NCBI RefSeq assembly: GCF_017745095.1
Contig: NZ_JAGHZZ010000029.1
Coordinates: 1-58,422 of the forward strand
DNA: 58,422 nucleotides
Reading direction: 5' to 3'
Source of the DNA: Sporocytophaga sp.
GTDB lineage: Bacteria > Bacteroidota > Bacteroidia > Cytophagales > Cytophagaceae
Made by a program: the position numbers and the translations under genes. Every line of letters begins with the position of its first letter. Positions within the stretch are counted from its first letter, which is position 1. The notes below the pieces were generated by a model. That model saw only the letters and a program-made list of their open reading frames with translations, searched no databases and had not been told where the DNA came from. Shown one piece after another: positions 1 to 8,429 of this stretch.

Positions 1-38
1 TAGCAGGGAAAACTATTTTTTTATTTGTCTCATCACTA
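1..38. repeat. Dispersed repeat, copy A
   Basis: The first 38 bases match positions 25637-25674 with two mismatches by eye. Further along, positions 52-60 carry the GGTGCAGAC core of the REP-like unit found elsewhere in the window. The rest of the 293-base leader upstream of the first gene shows no coding frame. The true left end of this repeat may lie outside the window. Confidence 0.6.
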
Positions 39-293
39 AGTTGACGGCTATGGTGCAGACCTAACTTCCAGCAAATACATTCTTTAAGGGCAAGTCAATG
101 CTCAGTAGCTTATTGGTTTCAGCAAGAGATGACAGAAGTAATAACAATCGTTTCACAACTTTCTTAAAAAAAAAGGCTATTGCAACTTAGGTTACAAACT
201 TCAGCTTTTTTAAATCCCATTTTTACTCCTGGGTAAAGCTTTACACCGACAAGACTAAAAAGTACATCAATCTAACAATTAAATTGAACATTT

Positions 294-803
294 ATGAAAA
301 GACCTGTTTCCCGGCCTTTAATTATTATGGCCCAGATACTGCTATGCCTTTTCATTTCTGTAGATTCTTTCTCCCAGCAGAAGGAGTCAGGTGGGGCAGG
401 ACCATACCATGACAGAGATAAAAAGAGTCTTACCAGAGATCAGAAAAAGAAACTGAAAGAATACAAAAAGCATCCTGTCTGGGTGGATATGTTAAAAGAC
501 CAGTCTCATCTCAATTATTATGAAACGGTAACTGCATTTGAAACTTTCTGGGAAGAGCGTCCTAAACCTAAAGAAAAAGAACTTGAAAAAGGGAAAAAGG
601 GAAAAAAGGAAAAGAAAAGATCTCTTCCTAAAAGACTCCTGAAATCTGATAAAAAGCTAAAACGGGAAAGCAACCGGCTGGTCGTTGAATGGAAATCTTT
701 TGAATCGTGGAGGAGAGAGGTACAGCCATTTGTGCAACCCGATGGTACAATTTTATCCGAAGAAAGGATGCTACAAATCATTAACAGTCAGGTGCAGGAA
801 TAA
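294..803 (+). CDS. Secreted lysine-rich hypothetical protein
   Basis: I do not recognise a family. The 169-residue product opens with a signal peptide (hydrophobic stretch about residues 8-24, cleavage probably near FSQQ). The mature part is strongly basic: a Lys/Glu-rich low-complexity stretch at about residues 90-125 (runs such as KGKKGKKEKKR) sits between two Trp-containing segments (WVDML near 63, FESWRREV near 137). It ends only 17 bases before the next gene, a 1596-residue T9SS-exported protein, so the two are probably co-transcribed. A role as periplasmic or secreted partner of that protein is inference only. There are no cysteines or obvious catalytic motifs. The ATG is the only sensible start because the signal peptide follows it directly. 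Confidence 0.7.
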   Translation: MKRPVSRPLIIMAQILLCLFISVDSFSQQKESGGAGPYHDRDKKSLTRDQKKKLKEYKKHPVWVDMLKDQSHLNYYETVTAFETFWEERPKPKEKELEKGKKGKKEKKRSLPKRLLKSDKKLKRESNRLVVEWKSFESWRREVQPFVQPDGTILSEERMLQIINSQVQE

Positions 804-820
804 TCTTAAAAAAGTAAATT

Positions 821-3800
821 ATGAAAAAAAGGTATAAATCTTTAACGTGGGCGCTGTTGCTGGTATTATCCGGTATCAGCAGTCTGATGGGACAGCAGGC
901 AGGCGAATGGCAACCGCTGGGTCCTGTAAAATTTCCCCTCAACAAGATAGGGCAGATCAATGGTATCACGAGGACAGGTGATTTAAAGTTCCACCCGACA
1001 GATCCCAAAAAAATGTATGCTGTAAGTGTTGCTGGAGGGCTTTTTATCAGCAACGACGAAGGTAGAAACTGGACTACAGGTGGTACAGATACTATTCCTC
1101 AGGCACATGGTACAACTGTCTGTATTGACTATACAGACGACCGCATCATGTATTTCGGAACCGGCGATGAACACTTTCTGAATATATATAACAGAACCAA
1201 GGGTCTCTGGAAGACTGTAAACGGTGGCAAAACATGGTCGAGAATAGGTGAAACTACTATCGGCAACAGATCTACTACAGAAATACTGATGTCTCCCACA
1301 GATCACAATGTACTGATCGCTTCCACTGATGATGGTATATGGAAATCACTTGACGCCGGAAACACCTGGACAAAAAAGGCTGAAGGAACATTTCCTTCTA
1401 TGGTTTTCAGAATGAATGATAATCCGACTATCATGTATGCGGCATCAAACAGCGGTTTCTTTAGAAGTGTAAACCTTGGTGACTCATGGGACCCGATTGC
1501 ATTGCCTGGAACAGGGCTCAGCGGCGGTGGACGAATTGGTGTGACCAAAGCTTCACCTGATGTTGTTTATTTAACTTTCGTCGGTGACAACAATTCGAAA
1601 CCAAGAACATGTACTCCTGTACTCAGGTCTTATGATTCTGGTCTGTCATTTGATATAGTAAAACCAGCCGGCGGAACCAATCTGAACGGTTATACAGAGT
1701 TTGAAGGAGGACAAGGCGACTATAATTTCTGTTTCACTGTTGATCCTCTGAATGCAAACACTTTGTATGCAGGGGGACATGTAGTATACAAATCAACAGA
1801 TGGCGGTGTAAACTGGGTCAGAACTAATCCATGGCACACCAGTGTACATACAGATATGCACAACCTGATCTACTCACCTCATAACGACCACAGGCTCTAT
1901 AATACCAATGACGGAGGAATCTGGTCGAGTGAAGACGGAGGATTTACATGGACACATCTTAACGATGGTATTGCAGGCGCGGAGTCTTCAGTTGCCGCCC
2001 AGAGCCCGATCATAAAAGACAGAATGTGCATTGGTACCCAGGACAATGGTGAACTTGTTTATACGGACAATGTCTGGTTTACCAATGGCGGAGGTGACTT
2101 CCATACCAGAATGGAGTTTGACTACAACAGCGCAGATTATGTATACAGGTTAACAGGAGAAAGAAGGTATCTGCCTAACGGCAACACTGAAAGTCTTAAT
2201 TACCAGTTTTCTGCTTCCGAAAATGGTAACGAAGAAAAATTGGTATTCAACCCTACCAATCTGAATGTTGCATTTCTTTCCAGAACAGATATTTACAGAT
2301 GTACCAATATTACCGGTTCTCCGTCATGGACAAAGATTAAAAGTATCGGCACAAGAATCATGGCTTTGGCATCTCATCCTGCCAATCCCAATCTGCTATA
2401 TGCTGTCGATGCGAACAACAACTTTTATGTGACTGAGAATGCCCTGGATCCGGAACCGACATTTAATACGTATCCCGCCCCTGCTGCTGCGTGGAATGCT
2501 GCCAGCATTGCTCCGGTAAAAGGAAATCAGAATGTTGTTTATATCAGCTGCGGTGGTAGTGTTTACAGGTCTGGTAATAAAGGTGCAAGCTGGGGAAGTC
2601 CGATAAATGGTACAGTACTGCCATCTGATATAAATATCATAAAACTCATCCATGATGACTACAGTACAAACGAGTCCATATACGCAGCTTCCGCAATAGG
2701 TGTATGGTACAAAAACAACAGCACAACAAACACATGGACTAATTATTCCAAGGGTCTTCCTGCTTTTGCGAAATACTACAACTTTCTTATTTACAATGAC
2801 GGTACAAATAATTCTGAATTAAGAATTGTTGCTGCCGGAAGAGGTGTATTCAGAAGGAGTCTGAGTGGGAAACCTGCGATACTTAGGGATCCTGAAAATC
2901 CTTCCAATGCTGTTGCAGGAGTAAGCTATAAATATTACGAAGGCACATGGGATCATCTTCCAAACTTCAATTCTCTTGTTCCTGTTCAGACAGGTACTAC
3001 AACTGATTTTAACTTGTCAGTAAGAAATAGAAATGAATATTTTGGTGTCGTGTATAACGGATATATAAATGTTCCTGCAGATGCAGTGTATACATTTTAC
3101 CTGAATTCTCAGGATGGAAGCAAATTGTATATAGGTGACCAGCTGGTTATTCACAACGACGTTCTTAACTCAACTACGGAGAAAAGCGGGACAATAGGAT
3201 TGAAGACCGGTAAACATGCAGTTCGTGTGGAGTATTTCAACAATACAGGTACCCCTTCAATGACCGTTTCATTCTCATCACCAACACTTACGAAACAGGT
3301 AGTGGCTTCCTCCGGTCTTTTCACGCTTCCTGCTGAAGTAATCTGCACAGGTGGTGGTGCAATAAGCCGTGAAATCTGGAAACAGATCCCTGGCTTCAGT
3401 GTAGCTGATATTCCGGTTACAACTATTCCTCACATTCAGGATCAGTTGGGCAACCTGCTTGAACAAAGAGCAGACATGGGAGATGAATACGGAGTAAGAC
3501 TCAGAGGATACATTTGTGCACCCTATACCGGCGCTTACAAATTCTGGTTATCAAGTGATGAAGTCGCTGAATTATGGCTCAGCACTGATCAGACTCCAGG
3601 CTTGAAGCAAAAAATCGCTGAGCTCACAAGCAGAAGCGGCGCGAGAGACTGGTATGCATATACTTCACAGCAGTCAGCATCCATTAACCTTGTAGCGGGA
3701 CAGAAATATTATATTGAGGTATTGCACAAAGAAAACGAGGGTAATGATAACCTGGCTGTAGGCTGGACGTTACCAAGTGGTGAAATGGAAAGACCAATTG

Positions 3801-5611
3801 CAGGTCACAGACTTTCTCCATATCAGGGAGTGGCCAATACACCGGGAATAAAGCTGATTTTACCCTTAGACAAGTTATATTATACAGCTGGTTCATCTCT
3901 TCCTATACAGGTCGAACTTACACAAGCTACTGCTGCGATCTCAAAAGTAGAATATTTTGTAAACGGTGCAAACCTTGGAGTAGAAACAGGACCTGATTTT
4001 AGTCATATCTGGACCAATATTGCAGCAGGAAATTATCGTATTTATGCAAAAGTAACCGACCAGTTAGGTTTCTCTGCAAGCAGCACTGTTAAAGATGTAA
4101 CCTTTCTGCAATACAGAAATGCTGACAACCCTGCAAATACAGCTCCTGGGATCACAACAGAATATCATCAGGGCTCTTTCGGTTCTGTATACGATATGAA
4201 CAGCTCAACACTTGTAAGGAAAACAACAGGAACTGAGATCAGCATAGATGACAGAGATAGGGACGACGACTTTGGATTTAAGTACAATGGTTTCCTTGAA
4301 ATTACTGATCCTGGTATTTATTTTTTCAATCTGATCAGATCTGATGATGGTTTTGTCCTTTCTATAGGTGACACTATTCTTATCAACAATGATGGGTTTT
4401 CAGGGCAGGCGGAGGACAAGGAATTCCCCATTGCACTGAGAGCAGGAAAGCACAAAATTTCCGCTGCATATTTTGAAGGTGGAGGAGAACAATATATGAA
4501 CTTAGGTTACTACGGACCTAATACTCCAATGCAACCCTTACCGGCCAGTCGTTTGTTTATAGAGACACAAGTGAATACTCTGCCTGTAGTTAGCCTTACT
4601 TCTCCTTCAAACGGACAAACATATACAGCCCCTGCAACTGTACAGCTTGCAGCCAATGCCACGGCGACAGGTGCTACAATTTCAAAGGTGGAGTTTTACA
4701 ATGGCAGTGTAAAGCTGGGCGAAGATCCGACTTCTCCTTACACATATTCATGGTCAGGAGTAAGCGCGAATACTTATTCAATAACAGCAAGGGCTTACAA
4801 CAACCTTGGTCAGTATACGATTTCTGCTCCTGTATCAATTACGGTAAACGGTACAACCTCAACATGCCTTATCACCGAGCCTGTGCCTACACCATCGCTT
4901 TATGTGGTGAGGAACCTTTGGGGCGATAACAACAATGGATCTTCGGTAACTGCAGATGCTGCTACAGGATCTATGATGGTTACTCACAGAGCGTATGGGC
5001 AAAATGAACTATATGTGATTGAAACCGGTAAAACCATCAGTGTTACAAGTGGTCAGGTTTATACCATCAGCTTTGATTTCAAAGATTATGTTAATGCACC
5101 TGTAACAGGAGTAGATGTTGGTTTTGCACAAGGACTGAACTCATCCAATAACGGCCCACAACTTCCTCAGTCAATGGTAGCTGCTCCTGCAGGTTATTCT
5201 TCATCTGCTTTTACAACTAAATCCGTGAATATCACTTCATCTGTTACAGCTTCAAATGTCAATCTGGTATTCAGGTTAAGATGGAACGGACAACCAAGTT
5301 CGCAGGTGGCAGATTTTATCAAAAATATCAATGTCTGCAATGCTTCAGGTTTAAGAATAGCTGAAACCAATGAAAACTCGCTTATTGTAATGCCTAACCC
5401 TGCAATCGAAACATTTACTCTAAGAGCAGAAAAAGCTATAGAAATGATTTATGTTACAGATGGCCAGGGAAAGCAGATTTATACAAATGCTGCGATACCT
5501 CAGGGTGCCGATCTCGAATTTGGTAAAGATTTCGAATTTGGCATTTACAACCTCTCTGTCATTTATACAGACGGCAGCAGAGAAATTGTGAAAATTCTGA
5601 AAACAAAATAA
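821..5611 (+). CDS. Giant T9SS-exported Vps10-like repeat / PA14 / Ig-like protein
   Basis: This is a 1596-residue exported multidomain protein with a signal peptide at residues 1-25. Residues about 30-690 form a sortilin/Vps10-type beta-propeller region with many BNR/Asp-box-like motifs (NDEGRNW, NGGKTW, DAGNTW, DGGVNW, EDGGFTW, NKGASW). Three PA14-like domains follow, at about 703-830, 847-1000 and 1112-1247; these are usually carbohydrate-binding in bacterial secreted proteins. Ig-like modules occupy about 1010-1090 and 1254-1345. A beta-rich, possibly carbohydrate-binding domain lies at about 1357-1510. The last ~80 residues form a T9SS type A sorting domain (VMPNPA near 1525, ending KILKTK). 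No catalytic site is evident, so binding or adhesion to a polysaccharide is the likely role. It follows the lysine-rich gene by 17 bases and is followed by a clear terminator. Confidence 0.88.
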   Translation: MKKRYKSLTWALLLVLSGISSLMGQQAGEWQPLGPVKFPLNKIGQINGITRTGDLKFHPTDPKKMYAVSVAGGLFISNDEGRNWTTGGTDTIPQAHGTTVCIDYTDDRIMYFGTGDEHFLNIYNRTKGLWKTVNGGKTWSRIGETTIGNRSTTEILMSPTDHNVLIASTDDGIWKSLDAGNTWTKKAEGTFPSMVFRMNDNPTIMYAASNSGFFRSVNLGDSWDPIALPGTGLSGGGRIGVTKASPDVVYLTFVGDNNSKPRTCTPVLRSYDSGLSFDIVKPAGGTNLNGYTEFEGGQGDYNFCFTVDPLNANTLYAGGHVVYKSTDGGVNWVRTNPWHTSVHTDMHNLIYSPHNDHRLYNTNDGGIWSSEDGGFTWTHLNDGIAGAESSVAAQSPIIKDRMCIGTQDNGELVYTDNVWFTNGGGDFHTRMEFDYNSADYVYRLTGERRYLPNGNTESLNYQFSASENGNEEKLVFNPTNLNVAFLSRTDIYRCTNITGSPSWTKIKSIGTRIMALASHPANPNLLYAVDANNNFYVTENALDPEPTFNTYPAPAAAWNAASIAPVKGNQNVVYISCGGSVYRSGNKGASWGSPINGTVLPSDINIIKLIHDDYSTNESIYAASAIGVWYKNNSTTNTWTNYSKGLPAFAKYYNFLIYNDGTNNSELRIVAAGRGVFRRSLSGKPAILRDPENPSNAVAGVSYKYYEGTWDHLPNFNSLVPVQTGTTTDFNLSVRNRNEYFGVVYNGYINVPADAVYTFYLNSQDGSKLYIGDQLVIHNDVLNSTTEKSGTIGLKTGKHAVRVEYFNNTGTPSMTVSFSSPTLTKQVVASSGLFTLPAEVICTGGGAISREIWKQIPGFSVADIPVTTIPHIQDQLGNLLEQRADMGDEYGVRLRGYICAPYTGAYKFWLSSDEVAELWLSTDQTPGLKQKIAELTSRSGARDWYAYTSQQSASINLVAGQKYYIEVLHKENEGNDNLAVGWTLPSGEMERPIAGHRLSPYQGVANTPGIKLILPLDKLYYTAGSSLPIQVELTQATAAISKVEYFVNGANLGVETGPDFSHIWTNIAAGNYRIYAKVTDQLGFSASSTVKDVTFLQYRNADNPANTAPGITTEYHQGSFGSVYDMNSSTLVRKTTGTEISIDDRDRDDDFGFKYNGFLEITDPGIYFFNLIRSDDGFVLSIGDTILINNDGFSGQAEDKEFPIALRAGKHKISAAYFEGGGEQYMNLGYYGPNTPMQPLPASRLFIETQVNTLPVVSLTSPSNGQTYTAPATVQLAANATATGATISKVEFYNGSVKLGEDPTSPYTYSWSGVSANTYSITARAYNNLGQYTISAPVSITVNGTTSTCLITEPVPTPSLYVVRNLWGDNNNGSSVTADAATGSMMVTHRAYGQNELYVIETGKTISVTSGQVYTISFDFKDYVNAPVTGVDVGFAQGLNSSNNGPQLPQSMVAAPAGYSSSAFTTKSVNITSSVTASNVNLVFRLRWNGQPSSQVADFIKNINVCNASGLRIAETNENSLIVMPNPAIETFTLRAEKAIEMIYVTDGQGKQIYTNAAIPQGADLEFGKDFEFGIYNLSVIYTDGSREIVKILKTK

Positions 5612-5638
5612 ATTCAAGTATCAGTTAGTTTAGTGAAC

Positions 5639-5675
5639 AAAAGGTCCGGGAAATTCCCAGACCTTTTTTATTTTT
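5639..5675 (+). terminator. Rho-independent terminator after the PA14/T9SS gene
   Basis: The arms AAAAGGTC and GACCTTTT enclose a further GGGAAATTCCC palindrome, and a T-run begins at 5664. The hairpin starts 28 bases after the stop codon at 5611. Confidence 0.8.
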
Positions 5676-5712
5676 AAGATAAATATTTTAAAAGAATCAA
5701 TCCCAATATTTC

Positions 5713-5764
5713 TCCCCAGCCGGTGTCTGCACCCTCATCCGTTGCCTTTCCCCTGACAGGCCAC
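5713..5764. repeat. REP-like unit, copy 1 (two modules)
   Basis: Positions 5713-5733 carry the core TCCCCAGCCGGTGTCTGCAC, which recurs at 24656, 24831 and (reverse complement) 23161 and 25525. Positions 5734-5764 carry a second module (CTCATCCGT...CTGACAGGCCAC) that recurs near 6808 and 24686. It lies in a 405-base gap (5612-6016) that otherwise holds only the terminator and AT-rich leader DNA. Confidence 0.7.
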
Positions 5765-6016
5765 GGTGGGGTTGCATTTATAATTCATTCAATTTATACT
5801 AACTGCTGATTTTGATACTTCGTTTTACACTTGTAAAGATTAATAGTTATTGCTGTTTGCTTAGGACTAGAGTAGTTGACCTCTGTGTTTTTTTGCTTAA
5901 TAAATCTTCTCTAACTTTTAACTAAATTTGCATTAAGAGTAAATTGAAGGTAATGATTGTTAAATTCCATCTGATCTTGTTGATTCAAAAAAGAGATAAC
6001 ATTATATGATCTATAT

Positions 6017-6730
6017 ATGAAGAAATACCTAGTTTTTTTAGTCTTGCTAAATGCTATACCTCTTTTTGGGCAAAATATATCTGATGCTCCAATAATGCAT
6101 CCAGGAAGTGTATCTGACTTTATTGGAGAGGATTGGCATATACTTGATTCAGCAAAAGGTGATTTGAATAAAGATGGATTGGAGGATGTGGCACTGGTAC
6201 TGGAAAGTAATTATAGTCCTAGGGTTGTTGAAGCAGATAGTACATATATAGAAACAAGTGATAGCAATCCAAGGAGTTTACTGATTTTGATGAAAAGGAG
6301 GGATGGCTTATTTACTTTGACAGAAGAGTCAGGAACCTTTATTCCGTTTCCTGAAGAATACAAAGCAGATCCTTTTGAAGGTATTGAAATTGTAAAAGGA
6401 GTTTTGTGGATTGATATTTTGGATATGTCTTACTATGGTAGTTGGTGGGTTACAAAAGCAAGATACAAATTCCGGTTTCAAAACGGACAATTTGAACTGA
6501 TTGGGGCAGATAGAAACTCCTTGCATCGATCTTCCCTTGAATTTGAAAATCTTAGCTTTAATTTCCTATCAAAAAAATGGACAAATGTAAAAGGTAAGGA
6601 CGTGGAGGAAGGGGAGGAACTTGTACCTACAACAGAAATTACTCAACCGTTGCAAATTAAACACTTGAAAACTTTTAAGACTTTTATTTCTCCCTTTTCA
6701 TGGGAGGTTGTTCCTGGATTTGTTATTTAA
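6017..6730 (+). CDS. Secreted FG-GAP-like hypothetical protein
   Basis: The 237-residue product has a signal peptide at residues 1-19 (cleavage after LFGQ). A single Ca2+-binding-loop-like FG-GAP/VCBS motif follows at about residues 46-61 (KGDLNKDGLEDVALVLE), the pattern seen in integrin-like propeller repeats. The remainder is a mixed alpha/beta region with several aromatic segments (DMSYYGSWWVTKARYKF near 136-150) and no recognisable catalytic motif. It stands alone, with REP-like repeat DNA on both sides, so it is probably monocistronic. Exported Bacteroidetes proteins with one such motif are common and mostly uncharacterised. The ATG at 6017 is supported by the signal peptide directly after it. 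Confidence 0.75.
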   Translation: MKKYLVFLVLLNAIPLFGQNISDAPIMHPGSVSDFIGEDWHILDSAKGDLNKDGLEDVALVLESNYSPRVVEADSTYIETSDSNPRSLLILMKRRDGLFTLTEESGTFIPFPEEYKADPFEGIEIVKGVLWIDILDMSYYGSWWVTKARYKFRFQNGQFELIGADRNSLHRSSLEFENLSFNFLSKKWTNVKGKDVEEGEELVPTTEITQPLQIKHLKTFKTFISPFSWEVVPGFVI

Positions 6731-6807
6731 ATGAATTTATTTTTTAGTTCACCAGCTGGTAAATATAGGCTGCTAGTGAACAATTGTATATGCTTAATGT
6801 CTGCCAT

Positions 6808-6840
6808 CTGTCATCCGTGACCTGTCCCCTGACAGGCCAC
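6808..6840. repeat. REP-like second module, copy 2
   Basis: This matches the second module at 5734-5764 (TCATCCGTGACCTGTCCCCT then GACAGGCCAC) but lacks the CCGGTGTCTGCACC core. It can fold as a 6-bp hairpin, CCTGTC-CCCT-GACAGG, at 6821-6836. The rest of the 337-base gap (6731-7067) is AT-rich with no coding frame I can support. Confidence 0.55.
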
Positions 6841-7067
6841 TCTGTCTATAGCAAGTAAATATTGTTATATTGGAGAAGCTATGGAAAACCTTTTTTAAAA
6901 ACAATTCGCAATTCCAGGATGAATCTCATGACTGGCTTTTAAAATCCTCTCTCATCCTCTCGCAAACGAGGACTATAGGGAAGGACTATATGGGTTCTAC
7001 TTTCTAATGAATCATTTTTTTTATATATTGACAATTAAAATTATTATTATAAATAATAAGTAAAAAG

Positions 7068-8072
7068 GTGAATTGTGAGGGTATAAATTATTTTGTATTT
7101 AGAAGGATTCTTTTTCTTCATTTACTATTATTCAATATATCTTACTTTTCTCAGGATCTTGAAAGGGTGGACTTAATCCATGGTGCTGTCGCTAATCCTG
7201 ATTTGTATTTTGAGAATGGTAAAGCTGAATCTACTTATGGTTATTATAAGGTAGTTCCAAACGGAGACGTAAAAGGCTTGCTTGTATTGCTTCCTGGTTA
7301 TGGAAGGAGTTCTAATCAAATCATTAAGGAAACACAATTACCGGCTGTTGCGAAAGAAAGTCAGATTGCTACCATTTTTCCCACCATTAATCAAAGATCG
7401 ACGCTCGATTCTATTAGCACTGTGCTTATAACTGCTTCCATAAAAGATATGACTGACAAATATAATATACCTAAGGATAGGGTGTTTTTAGGAGGTTTTT
7501 CATCCGGAGGAAACTTAGCTTTGTTGTATACCGAAATGTCAGTGAAAAACAAAGGTAATGCATATGTGGTACCTAAAGGTGTCTTTGCTGTGGATGCTCC
7601 TGTAGACCTTATCCAGCTTCACTATACTATGGTCAGAACCACAGAAGCCAATTGTAATGAGGCTTATGTTAATGAGGCTAAATGGGTGGTGGCAAATGAT
7701 ATTAAAAAGTATGGAGGCACGCCTGAACAGAATCCAACAGGATATATAACTGATTCTCCATACTCCAGATCTGCAAAGAATGGGGGAAATGCTCAATATT
7801 TAAAAGATTTGCCGGTAAGATTATATACTGATCCTGATATAAAATGGAATCTCGAGGTTCGTTGTGCTGATTATTATGATATGAATGCTTTTGGTCTGGC
7901 CGGAATGATAAGGTTTTTAAAACTTTCCGGAAATAAAAACGCAGAGTTGATTTCGGCAATTAATAAGGGGTATGATTTGAACGGAAAGAGGAATCCTCAT
8001 TCATGGTCGATTTTGGATGCGAAGGATTGTAAGGAGTGGATGATTGAGGGATTTAATGATACTGTAAAGTGA
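7068..8072 (+). CDS. Secreted alpha/beta hydrolase (esterase-like)
   Basis: The 334-residue protein has a signal peptide (hydrophobic core about residues 13-27, cleavage near YFSQ). Its alpha/beta-hydrolase features are an oxyanion-region strand GLLVLLPGYGRSS at about 70-82 and the nucleophile elbow G-F-S-S-G at 143-147, giving Ser145 as probable nucleophile. A C-terminal His in the PHSWS segment is the probable catalytic His; the acid residue is not clear. The substrate is unknown; the layout is like the esterase/phospholipase-carboxylesterase branch. The start is GTG at 7068: no ATG lies in a suitable place and the signal peptide starts straight after it. TTGACA-like DNA occurs at 7028, but Bacteroidetes promoters do not normally follow that consensus. 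It stands alone between two long gaps. Confidence 0.78.
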   Translation: MNCEGINYFVFRRILFLHLLLFNISYFSQDLERVDLIHGAVANPDLYFENGKAESTYGYYKVVPNGDVKGLLVLLPGYGRSSNQIIKETQLPAVAKESQIATIFPTINQRSTLDSISTVLITASIKDMTDKYNIPKDRVFLGGFSSGGNLALLYTEMSVKNKGNAYVVPKGVFAVDAPVDLIQLHYTMVRTTEANCNEAYVNEAKWVVANDIKKYGGTPEQNPTGYITDSPYSRSAKNGGNAQYLKDLPVRLYTDPDIKWNLEVRCADYYDMNAFGLAGMIRFLKLSGNKNAELISAINKGYDLNGKRNPHSWSILDAKDCKEWMIEGFNDTVK

Positions 8073-8429
8073 TTCGGCTTATGTGAAGAAGTGTTGACTT
8101 AATTTGACAGTTTGGGATTAAATGATGGGCTATGACGAATCTGCTTGTCAGGAGAATCCTATGCACGGTTTTAAAAATAATTTTTCCAGTTATTTTCCTT
8201 AGCTCCAGAACGGTTCGAATTTAAGGCTAATATACGCTGATGCCTAAAACAAGAAGGTCTGCATAAATTGGTTAGGTTCATTGATGGGAAAATCTATTAC
8301 AAAAAGAAAGGGGAGTATTATGTCAGAAATTCTTCCGCTCGAAATGGGTAAGAAAAAGTTCTACCTATAAGACTTTCCGAAGTTTAGCATCAACAAGATG
8401 TATCAGTTAAAAATCGCTATTCTGTGAGA
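8073..8429. other. Gap with a possible decayed reading frame
   Basis: No intact gene is seen. On the plus strand about 8283-8345 encodes GKIYYKKKGEYYVRNSS, broken soon after by stops. It loosely resembles the N-terminal part of a common small Bacteroidetes family with a Y-Y-K/R-x-x-G-x-Y-Y-V-R pattern. That similarity is from memory and weak. The rest is AT-rich DNA between the convergent hydrolase and histidine kinase genes. Confidence 0.3.

Noticed and set aside
7028-7056. TTGACA/-10-like promoter before the hydrolase gene
   Set aside because: Bacteroidetes primary sigma factors use TTG/TAnnTTTG boxes, and AT-rich DNA gives TTGACA-like matches by chance.
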